A stretch of DNA of 64,000 bases from Thermoanaerobacter sp. (GTDB lineage Bacteria; Bacillota; Thermoanaerobacteria; Thermoanaerobacterales; Thermoanaerobacteraceae). Positions 36,248 to 45,747 of the stretch are shown piece after piece. The stretch spans positions 109,026 through 173,025 of the forward strand of contig JADBKJ010000026.1 in assembly GCA_014896455.1 (NCBI GenBank), read 5' to 3'. The number at the start of each line of letters is the position of its first letter. Positions within the stretch are counted from its first letter, which is position 1. Both the position numbers and the translations under genes were made by a program. The notes below the pieces were generated by a model. It saw only the letters and a list, made by a program, of their open reading frames with translations, made no database searches and was not told the DNA's origin.

Positions 36248-37144
36248 TCAAACATTAGAAGCAAGAGATGCCAACATTATAGAATTAAATTTAGCTTCAC
36301 TGGAGTCTGCCCTCGAAGTCAAGACAATCGGCCTTTTTGCCCCCATTATTATTCCTGCTATTCTTCTTTCTGCTATATAAGTTATAGCTTTATACAGCAT
36401 ATTACCAGCTTCAATATCTGGAACTAAAAGAATGTCAGCATTACCTGCAACAGGGCTTGTTATCCCTTTATGCCGCGCTGCTTCTACTGATAAAGCATTA
36501 TCTAAAGCCAACGGCCCATCTATTATAGCCCCTTTGATTTGACCTCTTTCACTCATTTTTGAAAGTATTGCTGCATCTAATGTGGCTTGCATATCAGGAT
36601 TTACAGTTTCTACAGCTCCTAAAACTGCAACCCTTGGAGCATCAATTCCAATTTGCCTTGCAACGTCTACTGCATTTAAAATTATGTCTATCTTGATTTT
36701 TAAATCCGGTGCAATGTTCATCGCCGCATCTGTGAGAAGTATAAGCCTGTTGTAAGGCGACTCAAACACAGCTACATGGCTTAAAGTCCTGCCTGTCCTT
36801 AGACCTATTTCTTTATCCAGAACTACCCTCAGTATTTCTGCCGTCTGCACAAGGCCTTTCATCAATATATCAGCTTTTCCTTCGCTCACAAACTTTACAG
36901 CTTCGCGACAAGCTTCTAAGTTACTTTTTGTGTCTATTATTTCGTGGTCCTTTAAAGGCATTGATATTGAAGAAGCTATCCTTTCTATTTTTTCTTTATC
37001 ACCAACTAATATTGCTTTTACTATCCCTCTTTCATGAGCTTCTTTAATCGCTTCTAATACATCTTCATCTGCCGCTTGAGCTACTGCTATAGTTTTGGGG
37101 GACAAGTCTTTTGCGTAATTATACATTTCTTCAAATGTTCTCAT
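36248..37144 (-). CDS. ptb: Phosphate butyryltransferase (second paralogue)
   Basis: 298 aa. AVAQAADEDVLEAIKEAHER, LMKGLVQTAEILRVVLDKE, ILLTDAAMNIAPDL, and GNADILLVPDIEAGNMLYK match the Ptb family. The start is ATG 37144 after GAGGTG; the longer frame to 37183 overlaps buk. Clearly diverged from the copy at 29.7 kb, so a different chain-length preference is plausible. Confidence 0.92.
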   Translation of the reverse strand: MRTFEEMYNYAKDLSPKTIAVAQAADEDVLEAIKEAHERGIVKAILVGDKEKIERIASSISMPLKDHEIIDTKSNLEACREAVKFVSEGKADILMKGLVQTAEILRVVLDKEIGLRTGRTLSHVAVFESPYNRLILLTDAAMNIAPDLKIKIDIILNAVDVARQIGIDAPRVAVLGAVETVNPDMQATLDAAILSKMSERGQIKGAIIDGPLALDNALSVEAARHKGITSPVAGNADILLVPDIEAGNMLYKAITYIAERRIAGIIMGAKRPIVLTSRADSSEAKFNSIMLASLASNV

Positions 37145-37157
37145 ATCATGCACCTCA

Positions 37158-38219
37158 TCAGCTGTAAATCTTGGGCTTTTCAATATTTCTTAAAACTCTC
37201 AATGCACCATCTCTTAAAGCTTCCATTTCATCCCCCCCTGGATAAAGAGTTATAGGTGCAATAAAGCTCGTCATATCAATGATTCTCTCTATTAGTCGTT
37301 TAGAATAAGCAAGTCCACCAGTTAAAATTATTGATTTCACATCCCCCTTTAATACTGCCGCCATTCTGCCAATTTCCTTTGCAATTTGATAAGCCATAGC
37401 TTCAAAAACTAATTTAGCTTTTTTATCACCATTTTGTATTCGCTTTTCTACTTCTCTCGCATCATTTGTCCCAAGATGCGCTACCATCCCCCCCATACCC
37501 ACAATTTTTTTCTTCATCTCATCAAAACTGTATTTACCAGAATAACAAAGGTCAACAACTTTCATCGATGGCAGGCTGCCTGTCCTCTCAGGAGAAAAGG
37601 GCCCCATTTGATTCGCATTGTTTACATCTACAATTTTTCCTCCTTTAATTGCTGCTACAGAAATGCCTCCCCCCATGTGAGCTACAACAAGATTTAACTC
37701 TTTTTCCTCAATATCATTTTCTTTAGCGTAGCGATGTACACAAGCCTTTATGCTTAAAGCATGAGATTGACTTTTTCTTGGAAGTTCAGGGAGGCCAGAA
37801 ATTCTTGCAACATCTTCCATTTCATCAACAGCTACAGGATCTAATGTATAAACAGGAATATTATGCTTATCTCCTATAGCTCTTCCAATTAGTCCACCGA
37901 GATTTGAAGCATGTTCACCTCCAATTGCCCTTTCCAAATCCTCAAGCATAATATCGTTTACAAAATAAGTACCACTTTGAACGGGTTTAATAAGTCCTCC
38001 TCTTACCACAATTGCAGATATTTTCTTCAAGTTTATTTTGTTTTGCTCTATCCAATCATTTATAGCATTTAACCTTAAATCAAATTGCTCAATGATACTT
38101 TTATATCTTTTAAGCGCTTCAATGTCGTGGACAATCTCCGTTTTTACAATTTCTTGTTCCTCTTCATACAATGCCACTTTAGTAGAAGTAGAACCCGGAT
38201 TAATGACTAAAATTTTCAA
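37158..38219 (-). CDS. buk: Butyrate kinase (second paralogue)
   Basis: 353 aa. LVINPGSTSTKVALYEEEQE, VAHMGGGISVAAIKGGK, VAHLGTNDAREV and ILTGGLAYSKRL. TTG 38219 has AGGTG six bases upstream and gives the family-typical N-terminus; GTG 38228 is the alternative. First gene of the leftward block; ptb follows after 13 bases. Confidence 0.94.
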   Translation of the reverse strand: MKILVINPGSTSTKVALYEEEQEIVKTEIVHDIEALKRYKSIIEQFDLRLNAINDWIEQNKINLKKISAIVVRGGLIKPVQSGTYFVNDIMLEDLERAIGGEHASNLGGLIGRAIGDKHNIPVYTLDPVAVDEMEDVARISGLPELPRKSQSHALSIKACVHRYAKENDIEEKELNLVVAHMGGGISVAAIKGGKIVDVNNANQMGPFSPERTGSLPSMKVVDLCYSGKYSFDEMKKKIVGMGGMVAHLGTNDAREVEKRIQNGDKKAKLVFEAMAYQIAKEIGRMAAVLKGDVKSIILTGGLAYSKRLIERIIDMTSFIAPITLYPGGDEMEALRDGALRVLRNIEKPKIYS

Positions 38220-38298
38220 CAGGTTCACCTGCCCTTCTTAATACATAATATGAAGTTCTATTACAATTTTTGAGTGTTATTAAAAAATTTTTAACCTT

Positions 38299-38327
38299 AC
38301 AATATTTTAATTCTACATATTTGTCAA
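38299..38327 (-). promoter_or_regulatory. SigA-type promoter before the second buk
   Basis: Minus strand TTGACA (38322-38327), 17 bases, TATTGT (38299-38304), about 75 bases upstream of the start codon. No sigma-54 type -24/-12 element was seen here. Confidence 0.6.
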
Positions 38328-38405
38328 AAATCCTCCTCTTGAATTAAAATTTTTTTATAAAGACTTTATATTTTGTTGAATTGATAGATTTTTAGCAAAA
38401 TTAAC

Positions 38406-38424
38406 AGGCGGGAAATACCCGCCT
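38406..38424 (-). terminator. Terminator after ybbR
   Basis: Stem AGGCGGG/CCCGCCT followed on the minus strand by GTTAATTTT. It overlaps the stop codon of the YbbR gene. Confidence 0.8.
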
Positions 38425-39613
38425 ATTGAATATTAACAGTTACTTTGTCAGGTTTAATCTTAATTATTTGCAAGTTTAAGTTAGTATTTATATTTACAGT
38501 TAAAGAATGATCACCCATTGGCAGATTGGTTACGTCTATATATGCGTTAAAATCGGAAGCTTTCGCTCCATTAACTACACTTTCTGGACCAGATATAGTA
38601 ATGACTAAATCTGGATTTTGAATTACAACATTTTTGTTGCCTGCTCCTTTTATATCTATATTGCTTATAGTAATCTCTTTAGTCTCTATTTTTTGTATAT
38701 CCACATATACTTTTGCATTAATATCACTTTTAACAAGTTTCACACCATCTGGCAAATCAAAAGGTACATTTTCAGTGACAGGTTCATTTTTCCCAGAAAT
38801 ATCGATTTGCTTAGTACTTATAGATTTTATCGTATTTAGGACAGTCTCATCACCAGTAATATACACATACTCTGGCAGTACATTTACAGATGCTATCATA
38901 TATCCTTCCATTGGTTTCCCGAATATTTTAGGAACTACAGGCACACGTATAGATTTATTTACAGGAATATATACTTCAACAAGATTAGGAGTAATAGTAA
39001 CGCCTTTTACTTCTTTTCCTTCTCTGTCAACAGCAACCACTGGAACAGAGATTTTTACATCCTCTTTTTTATAAGAAACATTGACTCCAGCTATCACATT
39101 TTTTATAAGATTAATTTTGCTTTCTGGCCCAATCATCAATACCTCTCCCGGCGTGGGGACAGCAGGTTGCATAGCATAGCCATCCATCACATTGCCAATT
39201 ATTTTTACACTAACTGGCATTTGTATTTTCACAATATTATCTATTTCTACTTTTATTTCTGACGGATTTATTGAAACTAAGGAGACATTTCTAGGTAATC
39301 CTTCCACAGTAACAGGAATGACATTTGTCCCATTAGAATTTACTCTGCTTAAATCTGCAAAAGCCGATATATTCTGGGCTGCTATATTCAGAACATCACT
39401 TCGTCTTCCTTTTACTTTTACATTTACTGTATAATTTTTTTCATCTAAGACAATAAGTCCTTTTTTCTCTAAAGTATCGCTATTAATCAATTTGACAGGC
39501 ACATTGCTTATTTCATAGGGAATTTCTGGATTTTCTTCTCCCATTACATAAAGCCACAGCAAAAAAGCCAATACCAGTGACAGCAATTTTATTGTAAAAT
39601 CTTTAGTCAGCAT
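38423..39613 (-). CDS. cdaR: YbbR-domain protein (CdaR-like)
   Basis: 396 aa. One N-terminal membrane segment (residues 7-22) and four YbbR repeats, each with a pattern like PVKLINS...KGLIVLD or VPVVPKIFGKPMEGYMI. CdaR modulates the diadenylate cyclase CdaA from outside the membrane. The start overlaps the cdaA 3' end by 11 bases, so the pair is coupled. Confidence 0.9.
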   Translation of the reverse strand: MLTKDFTIKLLSLVLAFLLWLYVMGEENPEIPYEISNVPVKLINSDTLEKKGLIVLDEKNYTVNVKVKGRRSDVLNIAAQNISAFADLSRVNSNGTNVIPVTVEGLPRNVSLVSINPSEIKVEIDNIVKIQMPVSVKIIGNVMDGYAMQPAVPTPGEVLMIGPESKINLIKNVIAGVNVSYKKEDVKISVPVVAVDREGKEVKGVTITPNLVEVYIPVNKSIRVPVVPKIFGKPMEGYMIASVNVLPEYVYITGDETVLNTIKSISTKQIDISGKNEPVTENVPFDLPDGVKLVKSDINAKVYVDIQKIETKEITISNIDIKGAGNKNVVIQNPDLVITISGPESVVNGAKASDFNAYIDVTNLPMGDHSLTVNINTNLNLQIIKIKPDKVTVNIQ

Positions 39614-40436
39614 GTTTGTTCCCCCATTTTTTCCATACAGGCTTTTTGGTATCTTTTACTTCAAATATGCTCGACAGCACCTCTTTTAAAGTTTTTGCAT
39701 CTAAATGTCTTGAAATCCTGCCATTTTGTGCAAGAGAAATAGTGCCTGTCTCTTCAGAAACGATTATCGCTACCGCATCAGATATTTCAGTAACACCTAT
39801 TCCCGCTCTATGGCGTGTTCCTAATTCACTACTCAGATTTTGGTTGTCTGTTAAAGGCAAAAAACAACCTGCCGCCATAATCCTGTCTCCACGAATTATG
39901 ACAGCTCCATCGTGTAAGGGCGTATTAGGTATAAAGGTATTTATTAAAAGCTCGCTGGAAATTTTAGAATCCATGGCTATGCCGGTTTCAATGAGCTCAT
40001 TAAGGCCTGTCTCCCTTTCTAAAACAATTAAAGCTCCTATTTTTGAGCGAGACAAAAATTGCACCGCATCGCATATCTCTCCCAGTACCTCTGACATATC
40101 TTTTTCTTCTTCATTAAAAAAGAAGAAATTTTTGCCTAAGAACCCGCTCCTACCTAAAGACTCTAATCCACGCCTTAACTCCGGCTGAAAAACAATTAAA
40201 AGTGCAATAACTCCTACCGTCATAGCATTTCGCAATATATAATTGACTGTCCTGAGTTGTAGCCATTCGCTAACTTTGGTAATTACAATTAACACAGCAA
40301 GCCCTTTAAGCAACTGCTCTGCTCGTGTTTTGTGTATTACCAAAATTAAGCGGTACAGGGCATAAGCTATTATTAAAATATCTATTAGATCGTTAATGCG
40401 CATTGTTTTTATGATATCTATAAGTCCATTAAACAA
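39603..40436 (-). CDS. cdaA: Membrane diadenylate cyclase CdaA
   Basis: 277 aa. Three membrane segments in the first 95 residues, then the DAC domain with PLHDGAVIIRG (DGA) and GTRHRAGIGVTE (RHR), both needed for c-di-AMP synthesis. TTG 40436 has AGGTG five bases upstream; GTG 40445 overlaps that site. In Bacillus, glmM follows cdaR; here glmM is at 25 kb instead. Confidence 0.95.
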   Translation of the reverse strand: MFNGLIDIIKTMRINDLIDILIIAYALYRLILVIHKTRAEQLLKGLAVLIVITKVSEWLQLRTVNYILRNAMTVGVIALLIVFQPELRRGLESLGRSGFLGKNFFFFNEEEKDMSEVLGEICDAVQFLSRSKIGALIVLERETGLNELIETGIAMDSKISSELLINTFIPNTPLHDGAVIIRGDRIMAAGCFLPLTDNQNLSSELGTRHRAGIGVTEISDAVAIIVSEETGTISLAQNGRISRHLDAKTLKEVLSSIFEVKDTKKPVWKKWGNKHAD

Positions 40437-40577
40437 AAAATTCACCTCTCAAGGCTCTGTGGTAAATCGTGTGTACATATTAATTATACAACAAATTTGA
40501 ATAAAAAATAATTTAAACTGAATTAAATTTTAATTAAAGTGGAAAAATTATTTTAGCAAAAAATAAGGAGGATGAAA

Positions 40578-40964
40578 ATGAATAAAGATAAAATTATAGA
40601 AAAAAATATAAAGGAAAAATTAAAAAAAGAAACTTTATATGGACAGATTAATAACGCACAGCAAGAAATAGAAAGCATAAGTCAAGCAGCTCAAGCAATG
40701 GGTGTCAAAAATGTAATAAGCAAATTAGAACTTAACAAAGAGCATAAAATAGATGATGTATCTCTTGTAAATTTAGTAGTACAAAAGCTGTCTCGTTATG
40801 ATTTGAGTTTGCCTGATTTAGTTATTACAGCAAACAACGGGGCAGTAACATTAAGTGGATATGTGAATAATTTAAAAGAAAAAGAATTAGCCAATGAAGC
40901 AGCTCAAAACGTAAATGGGGTAAAAAAAGTGATAAATCATATAAAAATTAGAGAGAAGTCATAG
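40578..40964 (+). CDS. BON-domain protein
   Basis: 128 aa. Charged helical N-terminal half, and a BON domain at about residues 60-126 (LVITANNGAVTLSGYVNN, ANEAAQNVNGVKKVINHIKI). BON domains bind membranes or ligands in stress proteins. No signal peptide. ATG 40578, six bases after AAGGAGG. Function unknown. Confidence 0.85.
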   Translation: MNKDKIIEKNIKEKLKKETLYGQINNAQQEIESISQAAQAMGVKNVISKLELNKEHKIDDVSLVNLVVQKLSRYDLSLPDLVITANNGAVTLSGYVNNLKEKELANEAAQNVNGVKKVINHIKIREKS

Positions 40965-40989
40965 AAGGATATGTCATTCTATGACTTCT
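40954..40989. terminator. Bidirectional terminator
   Basis: Thirteen-base perfect stem AGAAGTCATAGAA/TTCTATGACTTCT between the converging BON and Usp genes. It overlaps both stop codons. T-tracts are weak. Confidence 0.7.
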
Positions 40990-41387
40990 ACTCTTATGTC
41001 ATTCTTTTCTGCTTCTTTTTTCAATGGATTTATCACATCTCCATGAAGTATAACATCCAGAGCAGACCTTAAAGACTTGCCTACTATTATCTCGGTTATA
41101 TTGTTTTCTTTCGCAAATTCGGCCAGTGTTTTTGAGATTTTTTTACCTACCAAAATAGAAACTCTGCCACCCATTTTTTGCGCTAAATCAAAGAGCTCCA
41201 GCAATACTTTGTTTTGCTTTAAATCATTTGAGATGTCATTATTTTTGTTAACGTATACAACACAAAACTCACCATTAGTTTCTTTCGCTCTTTCAGCACC
41301 TCTTTCCACAAGCCTGCGGCAGCTTTTCTGCGGGGTTACGCATACCATGATCCTGCTTTTCACGCCAGGCTCATAACTTAAAACCAT
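40974..41387 (-). CDS. Universal stress protein, KdpD-like subtype
   Basis: 137 aa. SRIMVCVTPQKSCRRLVERG and ITEIIVGKSLRSALDVILHG resemble the Usp domain found in KdpD sensor kinases. It lacks a histidine kinase part. ATG after AAAGGGG. Role unknown. Confidence 0.8.
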   Translation of the reverse strand: MVLSYEPGVKSRIMVCVTPQKSCRRLVERGAERAKETNGEFCVVYVNKNNDISNDLKQNKVLLELFDLAQKMGGRVSILVGKKISKTLAEFAKENNITEIIVGKSLRSALDVILHGDVINPLKKEAEKNDIRVEVIE

Positions 41388-41475
41388 TTTAATAAACCCC
41401 TTTCAGATGCATACTTTCCTCCCAAATATTATTATATGTTAGTTCTCTAGCCTATGTCAAATTCATTAATAAACC

Positions 41476-43668
41476 TTATATTCTTTTTAGATTTAGCTGT
41501 CTCTTTTTCTTTAACTCTTTTATAAATTCTTTTAGATAACCTACCTCTTCTTGAGAAGGTGTTTTACCTCCATAAACTGTTTCATTGTATATCCGCGTAA
41601 CTTCACTGAAACCTATATACCCATTTCCCAACACTTTTTTTTGATATTCCAAAGGAGTTTCTGTATCTAACATTTTCAAGCCTTTTTTAGCTAAATACTT
41701 CACAATTTTCTCATAATAATAAATCACCCAAAATTTATTTCCTAAATTATTAATTTTTTTCTTTTTATCCCACCAGTATAAAGAAGTTGTTACCACTAAA
41801 ATTACTATCAATATTAAGGAAAAACGTAAAATATTAAATTTATTATCATTGAAAGAAGCAATTTCCTGAGAAGTTGTCTCAATATTATCACTTTGTTGCA
41901 GTTTATCGACTGTGCTATGAGAATCTTTACTCTCATTATCTGGGTGCAATTCCATATCATTTTCTAAATTTAAATGATTATTATTTGAGAGGGACATTGG
42001 AAATTCTAATGGGGGATAATTAGGTGTTGGTTCAAAAGTAATCCAACCGTAGTCATCAAAATATACCTCTACCCATGCGTGAGCATTGGCAGCGGTAATC
42101 CTGTATTTGCCATCATCACTAGGTACTAGCGGCATTCTAAATCCCACTACATATCTTGCAGGAATTCCAATCGTCCTGAGCATAATCACCATTGCTGTCG
42201 CATAATAAGAACAATATCCTTTTTTTAAATCGAATAAAAAATAGTCAACAAAATCTCTATCTGAAGGAGTAGGAGGAACATCTAAAGAATAGGGGTATTG
42301 CCTCAAATATTCTTCCACTGCTTTTACCTTATCATAAAGAGTTTTTTTGTCTTTTGTGATAGAATAAGCTAAATCTTCCACTCTTTCTGGTAGAAGAGTA
42401 GCTGGATAAGATAAATATCTTATTCTTTCTTCGCCTTTTAAAGTCTCATTACCTTTTTGCCTCAGTGAATTTAAATCAATTTGTGGCTTTAAATAAGTGA
42501 CAATATAAGGCTCTCCGGTACCATGAGAGGTTTTTGCTCTTAAGTTTAAATTATCAACTTCATAATAAAAATCATAACTTAGTTTATGAGGTTGCCAAGG
42601 GGAAAAAAGAATATCTGACTTGATTTTTAGTGGAATTACTGTGATAGTTTTTACTTCAAAATTTACATTATTACTGAAAGTTGGCGGAATTTTATCGCTG
42701 CTTTCTACATACATATACTGTTGTCTGGAATTTTCCCATCTATTAGAAAAATTATCATAAATTAAGGGACTTTTTGAGGAATAAGTATAAGTATCATAGA
42801 CCATTCCCCTAAGGTAAGTACTTTCATCGGCTTCTACTTCCATTATTAAAAAATTATTCAGTTTCACATTTCCGCCCAATTCATTGGCAAAAGTAGTAAA
42901 AACCGCTTCCCCAAACCACTCATCATTAGTGCCTTCGCCATTTCTCCAATCTCTAGTAAAAGGGAAAGTATCATAAAACCAATTATTCAATCTTTCCCAC
43001 TTAACGGGTTTAAAGTTTTTAGGCATCAATTGAGCACTGATAGAGGTAATAGAAGATAGAAAGATTACAACAATCAAAAAAACTGCAATAGGTGCTTTGG
43101 CACTGCCTTTTTTAAAATAATTCTTTATTCCAATATCTATAAAACAAAGCGTAATATAAACTGTCATATAGAGGTAAGCAGCATCTACATAATTATACCA
43201 CTGCACAACAAAAAACAATATTCCTGAAAATAAAGTTAAAAACCAACTCCTTACGATAATATTTAATAACGTAATAATCAGTGTTACTATAACAACGGTC
43301 ATTATAATCATAAAAAATCTATATTTTTCTGTTAAAAGGTCAAAGCCTGGAGGCGAAATTGTATAATTCATGTAAATATCCGCCCATTTTATAAAACCAT
43401 CAATATAAGATACAATACTCACTAATAAGCTGGGATATTTGATAAAAACTATAACATCTATAAGTAAAAGGCTTGTAAGCAAAAATATTATCAGTTGTGG
43501 CCTTTTGAGCAAAAAAGCAAAAAATATCACTAATACTATATCTAATAGTAAAAGATAATAGAAAGGATATGAGAATCTAAAGCCGCTAACAGCAGATAAT
43601 ATAACCACAAAAGATAAGGCAATTATCATAATGTGTTCATACAAACTCTTTTTTAGCTCTTTTGACAT
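41476..43668 (-). CDS. TgpA-like membrane transglutaminase-fold protein
   Basis: 730 aa. About seven membrane segments in the first 225 residues, an extracytoplasmic transglutaminase-like core with Cys in KKGYCSYYATAMVIMLRTIG, His in ITAANAHAWVEVY and Asp in FDDYGWITFEPTP, one more membrane segment near 600 and a DUF4129 cytoplasmic tail. The start is ATG 43668 after GGGGGAAGAG. It forms the usual MoxR-DUF58-TgpA trio. Substrate unknown. Confidence 0.9.
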   Translation of the reverse strand: MSKELKKSLYEHIMIIALSFVVILSAVSGFRFSYPFYYLLLLDIVLVIFFAFLLKRPQLIIFLLTSLLLIDVIVFIKYPSLLVSIVSYIDGFIKWADIYMNYTISPPGFDLLTEKYRFFMIIMTVVIVTLIITLLNIIVRSWFLTLFSGILFFVVQWYNYVDAAYLYMTVYITLCFIDIGIKNYFKKGSAKAPIAVFLIVVIFLSSITSISAQLMPKNFKPVKWERLNNWFYDTFPFTRDWRNGEGTNDEWFGEAVFTTFANELGGNVKLNNFLIMEVEADESTYLRGMVYDTYTYSSKSPLIYDNFSNRWENSRQQYMYVESSDKIPPTFSNNVNFEVKTITVIPLKIKSDILFSPWQPHKLSYDFYYEVDNLNLRAKTSHGTGEPYIVTYLKPQIDLNSLRQKGNETLKGEERIRYLSYPATLLPERVEDLAYSITKDKKTLYDKVKAVEEYLRQYPYSLDVPPTPSDRDFVDYFLFDLKKGYCSYYATAMVIMLRTIGIPARYVVGFRMPLVPSDDGKYRITAANAHAWVEVYFDDYGWITFEPTPNYPPLEFPMSLSNNNHLNLENDMELHPDNESKDSHSTVDKLQQSDNIETTSQEIASFNDNKFNILRFSLILIVILVVTTSLYWWDKKKKINNLGNKFWVIYYYEKIVKYLAKKGLKMLDTETPLEYQKKVLGNGYIGFSEVTRIYNETVYGGKTPSQEEVGYLKEFIKELKKKRQLNLKRI

Positions 43669-44791
43669 CTCTCTTCCCCCAGAAAACAACTTCGATATCT
43701 AATTTGCTAATTTTATCTTCAATTTCTTTTGGGTCATTAACATAATAGATTATTAATTCTCTATTACTTTCTCTTAAATCCGCTAATTCTCCTAAAATTA
43801 CATTATTCAAATAAGGAGTTATTAAGATAAGAGTCACATCATAGGGAATACTTTTATATAATCTCAAAAAGTCCTCTAGACTTTTTTCGTAAACTGGAAA
43901 ATTCCTTAAAGAAGCCTCAATAAAATTTTTAAAATCTTTAATCGTTCTTCCTTTTATATGGACCTTACCGGTATTGTAATCTATAACATTTACAGGAATA
44001 CCATGTAAAAGGCAAAATTTCGCTATAGATAACATGCATTCAGCACAATTTTCATCTATTATTCCTTGGGTATCCATAGCAAAATGGTTTTTATCTAAAT
44101 CCCACAAAATATAAACTTCACTCATCGCGGATACTTGAAATTCTTTCACGTAGAGTTCTCTTTTCTTTGCTGACACCTTCCAATGAATCCTTTTAATACT
44201 GTCACCATAATTGTACTTTCTTAATTGCGATATATTAGTATAATCTTCAAAAGCTTTATTTTCCGCCTCTATATTTCCTAATTGTTGTCTTGCCTTCAAT
44301 TCCACATTTATATTATGAATCCTTGGTAGCACTACAAATTTTAATTTAAAATCATATTTTTTTACTACATTAAAAATTCCAAAAGGATCTTTTATTTCTA
44401 CTTCAAAAGGTCCAAAAAAATATATTCCTCTTTTTGAAATCACAAATTTTTTTTGTAATTTTTTATTTTTAAAAGGCATAAGATACCATTCTTCTGATTT
44501 AAATTTAGCATTTAGAGGAGAATAGTCAATAATTTTAAGATTAAAAACAGGAAGAAAACTGTTATTTATCAAAGTTATCTCATAGTCTATCTCTTCTCCA
44601 ACAGTAATTTCATCTTTGTGAGATATAACATAGATATCTATAGAATTTTTTATATACCTTATATACAGATAATTTAAAAGGATAAAAAATGCAAATTCAT
44701 AGACAAGCAAATAAAGTATTTTCCCGCCGGTAAAAATGGCAAAAGCAAAAGAAACTATGACTAGCAATAAAAGAAAATTTTTATTACGCAT
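43637..44791 (-). CDS. DUF58 (von Willebrand-like) protein
   Basis: 384 aa. Two N-terminal membrane segments (residues 6-45), a beta-rich part, then the DUF58 core with KYNYGDSIKRIHWKVSAKKR. Partner of MoxR ATPases. It overlaps both neighbours (8 bases with moxR, 32 with the TgpA gene), so the three are coupled. Confidence 0.9.
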   Translation of the reverse strand: MRNKNFLLLLVIVSFAFAIFTGGKILYLLVYEFAFFILLNYLYIRYIKNSIDIYVISHKDEITVGEEIDYEITLINNSFLPVFNLKIIDYSPLNAKFKSEEWYLMPFKNKKLQKKFVISKRGIYFFGPFEVEIKDPFGIFNVVKKYDFKLKFVVLPRIHNINVELKARQQLGNIEAENKAFEDYTNISQLRKYNYGDSIKRIHWKVSAKKRELYVKEFQVSAMSEVYILWDLDKNHFAMDTQGIIDENCAECMLSIAKFCLLHGIPVNVIDYNTGKVHIKGRTIKDFKNFIEASLRNFPVYEKSLEDFLRLYKSIPYDVTLILITPYLNNVILGELADLRESNRELIIYYVNDPKEIEDKISKLDIEVVFWGKRDVKRAKKEFV

Positions 44792-45728
44792 ATCTTTTTA
44801 TCACCGGCACCTTTGTGGTATCTACAATATTTTTAATAAACACTTTCTCGTCCAATCCTTCAAATCTTTCTTCATTTTTTAAAATGATTCTATGAGATAA
44901 CACAGGTACCGCTAATTCTTTTACATCATCTGGTAAAACATAATTTCTTCCTTCGCAAAAGGCCTTTGCCTGAGCGGCTCTCATCAAATTTATAGTAGCT
45001 CTTGGGCTTGCACCTAACCTCATTGCTTTGCTTTTTCTGGTATTAGCAACTAATGTTACAATATAATTTCTGACTAGATCATCTACATAGACAGACTTTA
45101 CCTTCACTTGCATTTCCTTTATGTCTTCAGCATCGGCTACTGGAAAAAGAGATTCTAAAGGGTCCTCTCTCTCAAAATTTTTTAAAATCATCATTTCCTG
45201 ATATTCATCGGGATAACCTATCTCTATTTTTATCATAAATCTGTCCAATTGAGCTTCTGGCAATCTAAAAGTCCCTTCATATTCAATAGGATTTTGGGTA
45301 GCCAATACCATAAAAGGCTTAGGTAAAGAATAAGTAACCCCATCAACAGTTATTTGTTTTTCCTCCATTGCCTCCAAAAGGCTAGATTGGGTCTTAGGAG
45401 AAGTTCTGTTGATTTCATCAGCTAAAACTATTTGACTCATTATAGGACCTGGTTTAAATTCAAAGTCGTTCTTTAATTGATTGTAAATAGTTATGCCTAT
45501 AACATCTGAAGGCAAAAGATCCGGTGTAAACTGTATTCGTTTAAATTTAAGATTTACTGATTTAGCTAAAGCCTTAACTAAAGAAGTCTTCCCTACACCA
45601 GGAACATCCTCAATAAGGACGTGACCTTCAGCCAATAAGGCTATCACCACAAGTTCAATAACTTTTCTTTTCCCTATTATTACTCTTTCTATATTCTCTA
45701 TAATTTTCTCTACAGCAATATTATCCAT
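44784..45728 (-). CDS. MoxR family AAA+ ATPase
   Basis: 314 aa. Walker A EDVPGVGKTSLVKALA, Walker B IVLADEINRTSPKTQSSLLE, sensor ATQNPIEYEGTFRLPEAQLD, and arginine finger region. Chaperone-like ATPase acting with DUF58 proteins. The start is ATG 45728 after GGAGG. Confidence 0.94.
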   Translation of the reverse strand: MDNIAVEKIIENIERVIIGKRKVIELVVIALLAEGHVLIEDVPGVGKTSLVKALAKSVNLKFKRIQFTPDLLPSDVIGITIYNQLKNDFEFKPGPIMSQIVLADEINRTSPKTQSSLLEAMEEKQITVDGVTYSLPKPFMVLATQNPIEYEGTFRLPEAQLDRFMIKIEIGYPDEYQEMMILKNFEREDPLESLFPVADAEDIKEMQVKVKSVYVDDLVRNYIVTLVANTRKSKAMRLGASPRATINLMRAAQAKAFCEGRNYVLPDDVKELAVPVLSHRIILKNEERFEGLDEKVFIKNIVDTTKVPVIKRYA

Positions 45729-45747
45729 TTTTACCTCCACCATATAT

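Noticed and set aside
38229..38422. Possible sigma-54 promoter before the BCAA block, as in Bacillus bkd
   Set aside because: No GG-N10-GC element at proper spacing; a TTGACA/TATTGT pair is present instead.
38229..38422. T-box or leucine/valine leader upstream of the BCAA block
   Set aside because: No T-box sequence (TGGNACCGCG) and no run of Leu/Val codons were found.
39616..40188. 190-codon frame opposite cdaA
   Set aside because: Mirror of the DAC domain coding sequence; no start signal.
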